Positions 1-10,404 of a DNA stretch of 64,000 nucleotides are shown here, piece after piece. Under the pieces are notes generated by a model that saw only the letters and a program-made list of their open reading frames with translations, did not search any database and was not told the DNA's origin. Source of the stretch: Stentor roeselii (Eukaryota; Ciliophora; Heterotrichea; Heterotrichida; Stentoridae); contig RSEH01000022.1 in NCBI GenBank assembly GCA_006503475.1, positions 153,913 to 217,912 on the forward strand. The letters are read 5' to 3'. Numbering within the stretch: position 1 is the stretch's first letter; every line of letters starts with the position of its first letter. The translations under genes and the position numbers were made by a program.

Positions 1-336
1 GTGTTTCTTGTTGGGCAGGCTGGGGTTGACTTGTTTTATAACTATGAGGAAACTTTTTTATTGGTCTCTTGCAAGAAAACAGTGAAGTTTATACTTAAGA
101 AGTTTAATGATAAAGGAATCTCAGTCGATCGAAGCCAACTTGAGGAAAAATGTCAACTTTTTAAAGCGGATCATATTGCGAGTTCTGTTGAAAAAAAAAT
201 TGAAAGATTATCGAGACAAGATTTGGATTTCTGTAGTATTTACAGTGAAGTCATGGAAAATGATGATGATATTTCAATCATCGATGGGCGGAAAGAGACT
301 CCTTTTTCGAGTCTTTTGGAGCAAGAGGCCTTATAA
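1..336 (+). CDS. 3' end of an unrecognised gene (5' cut by window edge)
   Basis: An open frame enters from the left edge and stops at TAA 334-336, giving the last 111 or so residues of a protein. I do not recognise it. The visible part is mixed in charge, with one possible helical stretch (KTVKFILKKF) and an acidic patch (ENDDDISIIDG) near the end. Codon use looks like that of the neighbouring genes, so it is probably real. It converges on the STPGR gene, with only 5 nt between the two stop codons. There is no evidence for its true start. Confidence 0.55.
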   Translation: MFLVGQAGVDLFYNYEETFLLVSCKKTVKFILKKFNDKGISVDRSQLEEKCQLFKADHIASSVEKKIERLSRQDLDFCSIYSEVMENDDDISIIDGRKETPFSSLLEQEAL

Positions 337-341
337 ATAAT

Positions 342-1244
342 TCACCATCTTAATTTCTTACTTTTTTTAATTTTTGATCCAATTTCATAAGCTCCAGGTC
401 CAGGCACGGCTGAGGCAAGTCTAGTGACTTCATCCATATACCTCTTAGCCTTATACGGATGAATGACTCTTCTAGTTGATTTCTTGACTTTATAGGCGAT
501 AGTCCCGATGAGGTCATCTGTATAAGTCCCCACTCCAGGAGTGCGAACAGTCGTCGCTGCGGTGCTGATCGATCTGGCTGACTTGGCCCTTGGAATTGAG
601 TACTTCGGTGGAGCTTCTTTTAAATGCTTCTCAATCGCTTTTTCCACCTGCTCGTAGTACCCGGGACCGACTTGTTCTTTCTTTCGAGCACCTGGCTTCG
701 CCGTTTTGCACCAGTTTGAATGCTTTCGGTCAGTCACTGAGTATGGCTCGTATTTCCACCCGCATGGTGTTTCTTCGGATAGGGCTTCTGTGGTTGATAG
801 GAAGGTACGTCTTTCGCATTTGCTGAATGGAAATTACTCGAATTTACCCATTGATGTCGTTTTTAGAAGAGTGTTGCTTTTTTGGTCTTCGTATTTTCCG
901 GGTCCAGGAACCCTAGCAGAAAGTTTCATGACATCATCAATAATAGACTCTTTTTTAGACTTTTCAAATCGAGCACCGATACTCTTCCACGATTTTTTCA
1001 TACTGTCATCAAAATCCCCAGCATAAGCAGTAGGTCCAGGATCATTTGCCCGTCTAACCGAGTCACTAAGAATATCAGCTTTTTTCGCTTTAGGGATAGA
1101 AATTTCACATGCAGAGTAAGTATAATCATAAGTCTTAGGTGCTTTGTACCCAAAAATCCCGAAAAGGTTCCTGTCGCCTTCAGAAACATGAAAAACCTGC
1201 TGAGGGGTGAATTTTTCATGCAGCTTTTTTGAACTTTGATACAT
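342..1244 (-). CDS. sperm-tail PG-rich repeat (STPGR/SHIPPO-like) protein, 2 exons
   Basis: Exon 1 is 1244-838 and exon 2 is 822-342, joined by a 15-nt GT-AG intron (823-837); the product is 295 residues. It carries degenerate STPGR motifs: DPGPTAY, PGPGKYE, VGPGYYE, GVGTYTD and PGPGAYE. Proteins of this family (ODF3/SHIPPO, CIMAP) bind or lie along ciliary microtubules, so an axonemal or cortical microtubule role is inferred. Without the intron the frame closes just after MGKFE, and splicing restores a frame that runs to PGPGAYEIG. The motifs are fewer and less regular than in the second STPGR gene at 7738-8972 on the same strand. Sure of the family, unsure of the exact role. Confidence 0.82.
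823..837 (-). other. 15-nt spliceosomal intron
   Basis: Reads gtaatttccattcag on the minus strand, with A at position 10. Removing it joins two frames of one STPGR protein. Confidence 0.85.
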
Positions 1245-1306
1245 TTAATTATATTGCATAAAATTTTAAATTATAGAGAGAAAGAGTTTACTTGAAATTT
1301 ATTAAT

Positions 1307-2413
1307 TTACAAAATCGTGCAAGATGATGATTTTCGAGTAGAGCAGTACTGAATAACCGACAGAAACCGAAGACGGTGGCCGTATTTTTTCATCAGCAAC
1401 TTCGACTTCAGTTCCTCTTCATTAAAAACAGAAGAATTAAAAGCATTTTCAAGTAAAAAACTAATTTTTTCCATTCCATGTCGTTTCAGCTCCAGAAAAT
1501 AAATCCCAAGTCCGATTTCCTCAAGCATTTCTTCTGTACTATTAAAAATCCCTGTAAACTTCAAGTCAAGTGAAGCATTTTCAAGTGCAACAATAAGCCG
1601 ACTTCGATCTCCAGGTTTAAAAATCCCGATTTCATTAAAATTGAAATGATTTAAAGGTTTTTGCGTTTTCATCTGAATGAGTAGTCCATCAAGATGATCA
1701 AATCCATTAGCAACAAGTATCCTGAAATAATGTCTTAATTTATTCCTTTCCAGAAAATCAAGAAGCTCTTCCTTGAAAAAGTTATTTTTAGTCTTAAGTC
1801 TTTCATCAAGAAAACTAGAACAACCAAAAAGCCTCGTCGTTTTATTGAAAAAAATAACGCTTTCATCTAAAACACTTGTTTCCTCAACAACCACGCCTTG
1901 ACCCCTTCCTTCTCTTGAGTTTCTATCAGTCAAACATTTCTGTCTCAGCGGCGAGTCATTTGAAAAGTTATCAAAAACAGAAGTTGCACTTAAAAGAAAA
2001 TCATTTGAATCCAAAGTTTGAGAAACTGGACTGTGAAGGTCAAGAAGGGCTTTAATTGACTGGTCCTCGAATTGAAAAGCGTAGTCAAAGACTGAACGGT
2101 TATCGTTTGAACGAAGACTCGGATTCGCGCCGTGTTGTAGAAGAATGGAAACTATTTGATGGTATCCTCGGAATACTGCTATGTGAAGAGGACTTTCGCC
2201 TAATGAGTTTTGGATGTTTACATCCATCTTTAAGCTTAGAAGGTACTTCACGATCGGCTCTTGGTTGTTGTCGCATGCAATGTGAAGTAACGAGTCACCG
2301 TTTATCAATGATGACAGAAGTGAATTGTTCTCGGTGACTAGAAGCTGAAGATTTTGTAGGTCGCCTTGGATTATTGAGGATTCGCATTGGGAAAATAAAG
2401 CTGTTGGGTCCAT
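1307..2413 (-). CDS. ankyrin-repeat and SAM-like protein with C-terminal CaaX box
   Basis: 368 residues from ATG 2413. Residues about 35-130 hold three ankyrin repeats (DSLLHIACDNNQEPIVKYLL, ESPLHIAVFRGYHQIVSILL, then a weaker third). Two helical SAM-like segments follow in the second half (around LLDFLERNKLRHYFRILVANGFD and EEMLEEIGLGIYFLELKRHGM). The last four residues are C-T-I-L. This fits a CaaX box, and Leu at the last position favours geranylgeranylation, so the protein is probably membrane-anchored. Both module types are protein-interaction domains, which suggests a membrane scaffold. The start is a clean ATG in an AT-rich divergent promoter shared with the gene at 2738. No intron is needed. 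Confidence 0.75.
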   Translation of the reverse strand: MDPTALFSQCESSIIQGDLQNLQLLVTENNSLLSSLINGDSLLHIACDNNQEPIVKYLLSLKMDVNIQNSLGESPLHIAVFRGYHQIVSILLQHGANPSLRSNDNRSVFDYAFQFEDQSIKALLDLHSPVSQTLDSNDFLLSATSVFDNFSNDSPLRQKCLTDRNSREGRGQGVVVEETSVLDESVIFFNKTTRLFGCSSFLDERLKTKNNFFKEELLDFLERNKLRHYFRILVANGFDHLDGLLIQMKTQKPLNHFNFNEIGIFKPGDRSRLIVALENASLDLKFTGIFNSTEEMLEEIGLGIYFLELKRHGMEKISFLLENAFNSSVFNEEELKSKLLMKKYGHRLRFLSVIQYCSTRKSSSCTIL

Positions 2414-2737
2414 TGTTGGAATAGGGTTTATTAGGTGATGACATTAGGACTGGAAGTAAAGAGTACCTGGATTTGTTCAGGGTTTATTTGTTTGAGCTTT
2501 GAAGCATTTTTTCGAATTCAGGAGGTAAAATGTTGATTTATAGCTATTTTAAAGGTTTGGAATTTTGAAAATTTTAATGTGATGTGGTTTTGGATATTTT
2601 CATTTGGTTGAAGTTTGGAATTATTGGAAATTTTTAGGATTTGATTTTTGTTTAGGTTTAGAGTCTTTATAATTATATAACTTCTTCTAGTCTGATTTCA
2701 CCATTGATGAACTAATGTCGGCCAGTGATTCATATAA
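2414..2737. promoter_or_regulatory. divergent intergenic region
   Basis: 324 bp of AT-rich DNA between two divergent start codons. No ORF is supported. The right end has a TATAA box immediately in front of the ATG at 2738. Confidence 0.4.
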
Positions 2738-5700
2738 ATGTTCTTTGTCTTTATATTTTCTTTTGCTTTCAGCAGAGAAATAAAGGACGGTGAAACTCGA
2801 TCTGGGACTTTATCTTATATGGAAAGTAATAAAGAGGTATTTTCTTATAGTTCTAAGTCAACATCTGACCTCCTGATAATGGTCTCGATGTTTTCAGACA
2901 ATAGTGACCCATTTCTGTACATCCACTCAGTTCCAGAAGTATCAGAAAACAATTTCCTATACTCAAGCACCTCAAGAAATGAAGCTTTAATGCGAATTCC
3001 ATCCTCATTGTTAAGTATATCAAATTCATCCAATTACTACATTCTACTAAAATGTCAGAACTTCTGCAACTATCGTCTTTCAATCTTTCAAGACAACGCA
3101 ATCCTCCTTCAAGATGGAATTCCAATTTCAAATACTTTGTCACCAGGAGACTCTCTTCTATTTAAATATGAGTTCACTAAAGATTCGAAAGAAACACTTG
3201 CATCTTTGCAGTACTCAGGAGAAGTTTCGATGTTTGTATCTCAAGAATCATCTGATCCTTCACCAGAGAACTCGTTGGAAGTAAAAACGAATTGGCTAGA
3301 TGACTATGAGTTTTTTTCTAATAGTTTCAAGAAAAATGATGAGGTTTATATCAAAGTAGTAGCTTCGAAACCTTCACATTTTTTACTTGTTCTTACTGAC
3401 TCACCCGATTCTCCAGTAAAAGTTCAAGAAAGCAAAGTGATAAAAGGTACCATAAATCATTCTCAAACAAAAAACTACTTCATCGAACTAACCGAAAACG
3501 CAAGCGGTCTTGAAATATCCTTAACAGTCTTCCGAGGAGACGCCGATATTTACATCTCAATCATGCGACAGCCAGGTCCAAATTTCCACGATTTCAGTTC
3601 TGAGTCAATAGGAAACGATTTCATAAGACTCACTAAAAAAGACTTCGAAAAATTAAACTTTTTATCAGGAAGAGTATTTTTATCAGTCTACGGCGCCGAA
3701 GACTCAAGTTTCAGCTTTGTCGTGCGATTAAGCCAGATCTCATCAGTAGGTCTATCTGAAGGAGTACCTTTAGAATCAAACATCTTAGACTCCGAGATTC
3801 AGAACTACTTCTTCCCTCTCGCGATGTACTCTCAAAACATCAGCATTTACCTGACAACATACGACGGCGATGCTGACCTTTACGTGCAGTTCTGTGCACA
3901 TCGATGCATTATCACATCTGAAATAAAAAACTCTGAACAAATCTTTATTAATGAAGGCTCTCAAGCTCTTCAGTCTATTGACCTTGTTTATCAACCTGAA
4001 ACCTTCTGCGTTTTTTCAAGTTGTAACTTTGCAGTCGCTGTTAAAGGCAAGTCTCAGTCTTACTACTCGTTAGTTGTCACTACGGAAAATAGTAAAATTG
4101 TTCTACAACAGGGAAGGTCTTTTATCATGAGTTTCCCTGCAACAGGGGAAAAAGGTTATGAATATAGTGTCACTGACTTGACTGTCACTCAGGTTGACTT
4201 TGTTTTAACACCGGTCTTTGGAAATCCTGACATTTGTGTTAGTTTTAATACTGGTGATCAGAAAATTTGTGAAAAAAAATCTAGTAAAAATGGATTTGAA
4301 GTTGATGTGGCTAGCTTTGTTAGAGGGGATGATCGGGAAAGTCTTGCTGGAGTTTTTGATGTTCGTGTTAGTTGTGTTGGTGGGTGTTATTATTCTATTG
4401 TTGTTAGGGAAACGGCTCCTGAAAAAAACTCGTCGGTTCATTTGATACCGGGGCATCCTCAGAAAGATGTCTTGGTGAATTCAACAGACCAAGACTACCG
4501 AATCTACTACTTCGACGTCGGTGAAAGTAAAAATGACATCAAGATAGTTTTAACATCACACATAGGCAAATTCGATGTCTTTGTTGCAAATAACGATAAA
4601 AATCTTGACTGGAAACATGAAAAGTTTTACTATAACTGGAAAGCAAGTGAATCAGGTAACAACGATCACCTCACAATAAGCCACTCAGACAAGCACTACA
4701 AAGAAAACTCAAAATACCTGATATTGGTTCAAGCAGTTCGTTTTTCAGGTGATAACTCAGCGAGTTACACAATTCAATTTACTCAAGGTGATGATATTTT
4801 CATGCTACTCTCAGACATGAGTATGTCTGGACACATTGAATCACAAGAATACGCTTTTTACTCTTTTCCATTGCACTACTCAAGGCTGGACATCAAGATT
4901 TCATTGACAGTCTCATCAGGAGATCCAGACCTTTATATTTCATTAGACTACCAAAACACCCGTCCAAGCAAATCTTCCTATTCGATCCGTTCAACAACCT
5001 TCGGAAGTGAGACCCTAACCTTATTATGGGACGATGAGATTTCAACCTACTGTCCAGAACTTGCTCAAGAGTACAAACACGGCATGAGTCACGGTTGTTT
5101 TTTATACATTTCAGTCTATTCAGAATACGCAAGTTCTTACACATTAAGAGTCTCTCCTCAAAGCAACCTTCCAAAGTACTTATCTCGTGGAGGTATAACT
5201 TACGGAAACCTCAACCGAGGCGAATACGAATTTTTCTACGGCTTTGTCGAAGTGAATGAAAAGTTAATCGTCAGTCTTCAGAACATTGTCGGTGACAGCG
5301 AGTTGCTAGTAAGTGTAAACGACAAAGACCTAGTTTCCAGTGACTTGAAGGACTGGGTGCGACCTTCAGAAGACAACTCGATGATAAAAGTAAAAAATCT
5401 GTTAACTGAAGAGGTAAAAATGACTCCAGCAGAACTAGCATCTCACTGTGAAAGTACTTGTTTGGTACTAGCAAGTGTCAAGTGTATCAGTGACACTTGT
5501 TCATTCGTGATTGAAATTCCTGAAGAGGAAATCGTTAAGTTAACTGAAGGACAAGCGAAATTTGGTTATGTCGGTCGAGACTTTCAGTACTACAGCTATT
5601 TTTGTGATAAGGCTGAAGCTGACTTGGTATTCATCGTGACTCCTCTGGAAGGATGTGATCCAAGTCTTTATATATCAAAAGGTAAAGACTCTCGTCCTTC

Positions 5701-7729
5701 ATTACTTGAATTCGACTGGTTTTCAGTGAGTTCTTCTGGAGAATCAGTGAAAATCACAGCGAAAGACAAGTACTTTCAAGGAAAGTCAATGCAAGGGACT
5801 TACATAATCGGTGTGACGAGTGAGCACGATACATGTTCCTATACAATAACAGTGACGAATCATGAAATCCCTGTCGTGGTCCTATCAGCAGGTCTTCCTC
5901 AACAGGGTTCTTTGCTGGCAAATGAATATAAATACTACGCCTTGTACAATAGTTTAAGCGAGCAGGTCTCAATCGCGTTGACCCCGTCACTAGGCAGTCC
6001 TTACCTCCTGGTATCTGTTCACAGTCAATCAGAAAATGAGTTCCTGGCAGACCTGCCTTCACAATTCTCATATCAATGGAACACCAATCATGGTAAAGAC
6101 AAGTACTCTTTAACTATCACCAGTGAAGATCCTCTCTTCTGCAGAGATTGTTATTATCTCATCGCTGTGACCTCTGAAGAAATCGCAACTTTCACAATCA
6201 CAGCTTCCACTGAAACCAGCTGGAAAGTACTTCAAAACGGTTTTCCTTATAAACGAGAAATAAAACAAGCTAATTTTCATTACTTTTCATTCACCAGCAA
6301 TGGAAATCGACCACTTCACATTTCAGTCTCTGAATACAGTGGACAGGTTGACTTTGGAGTAAGTTCTTCCAAAGGCTCAGCGGATTTCACTTGGAAGGCT
6401 TCGAGCGGGTTCAAAACGAAGTCCTTGTTGATTCCTCGAGAAGACCCTAACTTCAGTGCAGGTACCTACTTCATCACAGTATCTACAACTGACCCGATAG
6501 CAGTGTATTCAATTGTCTGTTACCACGAAGAGACTTACATCTCGCTCGTTGACGGCTGGCCTTTAGTCTATCGAATGGCAGGAAGTTCTGAAAGTTCAGT
6601 CAAGTTTAAATTCGACCAGTCCGGGTCGATTTTTTGCATGTTGGAGTCTTTGAAGCCAGGGTTTTTACCTTCAGTAGTCTCCTCGAAACGGTCAAAAGTA
6701 ACGAAAGAAGTCACTGTGATTTCAACTTTTTCTCCTGATAACTACCAAGACCGGCATATTTTGATGGACTTTCAGCTGGACTTAAGTGAAACTTTGATGC
6801 TTAATATGAAAAACCTGGTAAATCAAAGTGATCTTTGGAATGAATTCAGTCTTTACTGCACAAAATCATTTCATCCTGCAATGCTCGCTGTTGGACTCAT
6901 GTCAATCGGACACCTTAACAAGGGTCGACCTGCTCTAAGATACGAGGTGTCTTCAGTGAAAAAGCAAACTTTCAGTATTTACGTAGTTCCTTGTATGGGA
7001 AACGTCCAACTTCAAGTCTCTACCAACTGGACAATGATCACTGGAGAACCGACTCTGCTCACTTTAATTAAATTAACAGACGGAGTTATTTTTGGAAAAG
7101 TGAAGGACTTTGAAGGGCAGCTTTACTTGACTGTTTCTAATAAAGATGAAGAAGAACCTGCAAGTTTTAAGGTGTTAGTTGATAACTTACAACTTCCAAG
7201 ACTTTTTCCAGGAAATGAAGGATTTCTTAGCTGGGACTTCGAAAAAGATAAAGTGAAAGTTGAGTGGAATGGACTGGAGTACTCGGATGGGAAGCCTTAT
7301 GAGGGAAAAGTGACTTATCACTTGTTTTTTACCAGGTCTCAAAGTGTCCCTTTGCTTACTACTTGTCAAGTCCAGTACGCTGCTAGTCGCAAAGAAGGCA
7401 AATGGCTCGGGTCAACTGAAAAAACATCAATTTTAGTAGATTTGAAAAAAGACGGGTATTTAACCATTGTCGCTCAAGTTGAAGCTTTAGGAGTTGTTGC
7501 TTTAAATGAAGTCATTTATGATAAGACTAAAATTGAAGGATCTGGTCTTCTGAGTTCTTCATTGAGACTTATTTTTATACTTTCTATCACTGCCATTGTT
7601 TTGGGAATCATGGTCTGGGTCTTTTACTGCAGGTATCGCAAGGTCAAGACTGAAGTCAAGGTCATGAAGGACTACGGAAAACAACTGGAAATTGTAGATG
7701 ATACTATTATGCATGAAAATCCTAAATAG
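2738..7729 (+). CDS. giant type I membrane protein with about 13 PPC-like beta repeats
   Basis: 1663 residues. It begins with a signal peptide (MFFVFIFSFAFS) and ends with one membrane helix at about 1605-1632 plus a short basic tail, so most of the chain lies outside the cell or in a lumen. The ectodomain repeats a module every 104-125 residues. Each module is marked by a strand like GDADLYVQ, GDADIYIS, GDPDLYIS or CDPSLYIS, near residues 55, 159, 267, 374, 494, 609, 726, 851, 971, 1084, 1200 and 1420, with one weak copy near 1300. This resembles the bacterial pre-peptidase C-terminal (PPC) beta-sandwich. Paired Cys residues occur within modules. No protease or kinase domain is visible, so adhesion or surface-coat function is inferred. 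There is no visible intron. Confidence 0.72.
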   Translation: MFFVFIFSFAFSREIKDGETRSGTLSYMESNKEVFSYSSKSTSDLLIMVSMFSDNSDPFLYIHSVPEVSENNFLYSSTSRNEALMRIPSSLLSISNSSNYYILLKCQNFCNYRLSIFQDNAILLQDGIPISNTLSPGDSLLFKYEFTKDSKETLASLQYSGEVSMFVSQESSDPSPENSLEVKTNWLDDYEFFSNSFKKNDEVYIKVVASKPSHFLLVLTDSPDSPVKVQESKVIKGTINHSQTKNYFIELTENASGLEISLTVFRGDADIYISIMRQPGPNFHDFSSESIGNDFIRLTKKDFEKLNFLSGRVFLSVYGAEDSSFSFVVRLSQISSVGLSEGVPLESNILDSEIQNYFFPLAMYSQNISIYLTTYDGDADLYVQFCAHRCIITSEIKNSEQIFINEGSQALQSIDLVYQPETFCVFSSCNFAVAVKGKSQSYYSLVVTTENSKIVLQQGRSFIMSFPATGEKGYEYSVTDLTVTQVDFVLTPVFGNPDICVSFNTGDQKICEKKSSKNGFEVDVASFVRGDDRESLAGVFDVRVSCVGGCYYSIVVRETAPEKNSSVHLIPGHPQKDVLVNSTDQDYRIYYFDVGESKNDIKIVLTSHIGKFDVFVANNDKNLDWKHEKFYYNWKASESGNNDHLTISHSDKHYKENSKYLILVQAVRFSGDNSASYTIQFTQGDDIFMLLSDMSMSGHIESQEYAFYSFPLHYSRLDIKISLTVSSGDPDLYISLDYQNTRPSKSSYSIRSTTFGSETLTLLWDDEISTYCPELAQEYKHGMSHGCFLYISVYSEYASSYTLRVSPQSNLPKYLSRGGITYGNLNRGEYEFFYGFVEVNEKLIVSLQNIVGDSELLVSVNDKDLVSSDLKDWVRPSEDNSMIKVKNLLTEEVKMTPAELASHCESTCLVLASVKCISDTCSFVIEIPEEEIVKLTEGQAKFGYVGRDFQYYSYFCDKAEADLVFIVTPLEGCDPSLYISKGKDSRPSLLEFDWFSVSSSGESVKITAKDKYFQGKSMQGTYIIGVTSEHDTCSYTITVTNHEIPVVVLSAGLPQQGSLLANEYKYYALYNSLSEQVSIALTPSLGSPYLLVSVHSQSENEFLADLPSQFSYQWNTNHGKDKYSLTITSEDPLFCRDCYYLIAVTSEEIATFTITASTETSWKVLQNGFPYKREIKQANFHYFSFTSNGNRPLHISVSEYSGQVDFGVSSSKGSADFTWKASSGFKTKSLLIPREDPNFSAGTYFITVSTTDPIAVYSIVCYHEETYISLVDGWPLVYRMAGSSESSVKFKFDQSGSIFCMLESLKPGFLPSVVSSKRSKVTKEVTVISTFSPDNYQDRHILMDFQLDLSETLMLNMKNLVNQSDLWNEFSLYCTKSFHPAMLAVGLMSIGHLNKGRPALRYEVSSVKKQTFSIYVVPCMGNVQLQVSTNWTMITGEPTLLTLIKLTDGVIFGKVKDFEGQLYLTVSNKDEEEPASFKVLVDNLQLPRLFPGNEGFLSWDFEKDKVKVEWNGLEYSDGKPYEGKVTYHLFFTRSQSVPLLTTCQVQYAASRKEGKWLGSTEKTSILVDLKKDGYLTIVAQVEALGVVALNEVIYDKTKIEGSGLLSSSLRLIFILSITAIVLGIMVWVFYCRYRKVKTEVKVMKDYGKQLEIVDDTIMHENPK

Positions 7730-7737
7730 TTAATAGT

Positions 7738-8972
7738 CTAAATCACTTCGTAAGCCCCTGGACCTGGAACTTGCCTTGGCACTTCAGATGATCTGTTACT
7801 GGAACCGAAACTCCATTTTGGACCTGTTAATGTTGAAGGGCTTGGATAACTTCCTGGACCTGGAAGGTCTTTCGAGTGCTTCTCGATGTCGCTTTCGAAA
7901 CCTTTCGCTGTTTTGCATACTGCGAAGGTTGGAACTGTTTCCATTGTTATTTTTGGGTTTGGGTCGTATTTTCCTGGACCTGGAAGCTTTTCTTTGTCTT
8001 TTGAGCTGACTTCTACAGGTCGGGATCTCAGGGAAAAGCTTAGACTTGTCTCAGGGTAGATTGGGTCGTATTTGCCAGGCCCTGGAACGATCTTTTGCTT
8101 TTCATATATAGATCTAGCAGCTGAACCGAACCTAAGTGTGAAGTACACGAGTTATGACCTTGCGACTTTGGAGGTTCTGGATTATAGCTTCCTGGACCTG
8201 GTGAATCACTTGACAAGCCTGAAGCTTTTCTCTCACTTTTACTCACAGAGTAATTGGGTGAACTGCTTTTGATGAATGATGCATAAGATCCTGGGCCAGG
8301 AGTAGATTGTTTTAGAGCGGGTGTTCTTCTTGGAGTCATAGAATAAGCATAACCTAGTTTTTCTTCTTTAATAGAGTAACTCCCTGGGCCAGGCATTGAG
8401 TTTTCATATGAAACAGATCGTGAAGACTTCCCAAAGTTAATATTAGGAGTAGCTGAATCAAGAATTGGGTCATATTTTCCTGGGCCAGGGGTAAAAGTCT
8501 TCACAAACTCCCCAGTTCTTTTTGAAGATCCCAATCTAAACCCAGGAACTTTTTCCAAAGTAGCTTCATATATCGGGTTATAATTTCCAGGCCCAGGATA
8601 AGAACTTTCCGTTAAAGTTCTAGTCCTTCCTTTCAAAGAATAAAAAGGTCCATCTGCTTTAACTGACGAAGTATAAGTCCCTGGTCCTGGAATCGAGTTT
8701 TTATTAACCAGTTCTGACCGAGCCGATGTGGGCATGCTAAGTTTTCCTTACAAAGTATTTCCTCTGAAGGGCAGTTGCTTTGCTGGAGAATAAGAGCCCG
8801 GCCCTGGATTATTTCCGCTTGTTTGAATTGAACTGCGGCCTGAAGTTCCCATTCGAAAATTAGGACCTGATAAGGTAGAGTTCATCGAATATGCACCTGG
8901 ACCTGGGGTCGATTCTTGGTGTGTGTAAAATTTTCGAGTTGTCATTGTCCAGGATGGGCCTTGTTTTTTCAT
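7738..8972 (-). CDS. sperm-tail PG-rich repeat protein with 12 PGPG motifs, 3 exons
   Basis: Exons 8972-8752, 8736-8149 and 8131-7738 give 400 residues. Twelve evenly spaced PGPG-x-Y motifs (PGPGAY, PGPGSY, PGPGTY, PGPGNY, PGPGKY) run through the whole chain at roughly 25-35-residue steps, which is a textbook STPGR array. It probably binds microtubules of cilia or the cortical fibres. The first intron is a normal 15 nt (8737-8751). The second must remove 17 nt (8132-8148) to keep the repeat frame. Aligning repeats supports this, because the 12-residue spacing between Tyr and the FGxxxR segment is then kept. It converges on the giant membrane gene with 8 nt between stops. Confidence 0.85.
8132..8148 (-). 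other. 17-nt intron with a nested 15-nt donor
   Basis: gtgtacttcacacttag. Using the first GT (17 nt) keeps the PGPG frame. Using the second GT gives a canonical 15-nt intron with A at position 10, but it changes the frame and closes it near 8040. Confidence 0.6.
8737..8751 (-). other. 15-nt spliceosomal intron
   Basis: gtaaggaaaacttag on the minus strand, A at position 10, removes an in-frame TAA between PGPG repeats. Confidence 0.85.
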
Positions 8973-9750
8973 GGATTTTATATTTAATGAATTTTGAAAG
9001 TTTGAGAAGGTGAATTGAATTAGTTGTTGTTTTTAAGATTTAATTTGAATTGGAATTTTTTGGATATTTGAAGATTTTGGAAATTTATGGATTTTAGTTT
9101 CAGGGGTTTTGATATGGAATTTAATATGTTGGGTTGAGAATTTGTGTGAGATTATTGATTTTTTTTTATTTGAGGGGAGTGAAATTCAGTAGATACTTTA
9201 GGGATTTAGTTTCACTTGTGATCTTATTTAATTATAGTAGAAATTATTGAATAATTAAAGTTAGATTACCTTTATGTGATCTTGTCTAAACGTAATCAGT
9301 TGAATATTGATATAGAACGTGAAATAATTATTATAAGAGTTCTTCCAAAAAATTATTTGGAATCGATTTTCTATATATATATTTCGAAATTTTGGTATTC
9401 ATAGTCTGGTCTCTATACTAACCTGCAGTATCTAATAATACGATTTCTTCTAAATTTTATAAATTCCTTAAACCTTGGTAAATAATTCTATCAAAACTTA
9501 ATATTATCAACATTTTTCACTGCCTAGCAATAACAAAAATTTAACAATCTTGAATTTCTTAAAATTTGAAAAATCGATAAATTCAAATATTTCATCATCA
9601 GCATTTATTAATTAAAGCTACTAAATCTATATTTACTCAGTTTCTTTAAATCCGCCATAATCAACCTTAATTCATTCCTCAACATATTCCTCTGCATATT
9701 CAAAACCCACTTCCAAATAATAAACTAAATTATTTCCATTATCTTAATAA
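8973..9750. other. AT-rich gap, no gene seen
   Basis: About 780 bp. The part next to 8972 is T/G-rich on the plus strand (upstream of a minus-strand gene) and the right half is A/T-rich. I see no ORF, RNA gene or repeat. Confidence 0.4.
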
Positions 9751-10404
9751 TTAACTCGACCTCTCCTTGGCTTTCACTTTAATATTGTTGATTACCAAAG
9801 GCTGGATATGAATCCCTTTCGACTCCAAACTTTGTTCTGGTTCAAGAACCAAAGAAAAGAGTCCTCCAACATAATGCGATGAGACTTCCTTGATCTGAAG
9901 TTTAAAGTGAGCCAAGTGTTTTTCTTCAACTATATCATAAGCTAAAGTCGAATGAAAATTACCTCTCAAGATGTTCTTTCCTTGCATCGTGTAAATGACT
10001 TCAACTGGTTTCGAATCATAAGTAAAAAGTTTCACAGTAATTCGGACTTTATCGTCTCTAGAAATAATGATCTCTGGATCTAATTCGAGTTTCACGGTAA
10101 ATTTAAAGTATTTTGACTTGCAAAGGGACACTGGAAAGTTTTTGCTCATTTTAAGTTTACTGTTATAAGTACTGGATGTTTCGGTTATTTCAGCTATTGT
10201 GTCCACATTTGGTGAATCTGTGATGGTAGAAACATTTGATTGTTTAGTTAAGTTTTCATAAATTTTCTGCATTTCTTGAAGTATTTTTGCATTTTTCCAT
10301 ACCTCTATTGAAAGAAATTTATTTCTGCTTAACAAGTATTCGCGAAATTTACTGTTATTGGGGTCTTGTTGAAATTTCGTGATATTTTCATTGTAGGAAA
10401 ACAT
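9751..10404 (-). CDS. unrecognised 217-residue protein
   Basis: Starts at ATG 10404 and ends at TAA 9751-9753. The first 90 residues are charged and probably helical. Residues about 95-215 alternate short hydrophobic strands (YFKFTVKLELDPEIII, KVRITVKLFTY, HLAHFKLQIKEV, GGLFSLVLEPE) and end with a basic segment (IKVKAKERSS). The second half looks like an immunoglobulin-like or other beta-sandwich domain, but I cannot assign a family. It is isolated by AT-rich DNA on both sides. Its coding bias and length make it a likely real gene. Confidence 0.6.
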   Translation of the reverse strand: MFSYNENITKFQQDPNNSKFREYLLSRNKFLSIEVWKNAKILQEMQKIYENLTKQSNVSTITDSPNVDTIAEITETSSTYNSKLKMSKNFPVSLCKSKYFKFTVKLELDPEIIISRDDKVRITVKLFTYDSKPVEVIYTMQGKNILRGNFHSTLAYDIVEEKHLAHFKLQIKEVSSHYVGGLFSLVLEPEQSLESKGIHIQPLVINNIKVKAKERSS

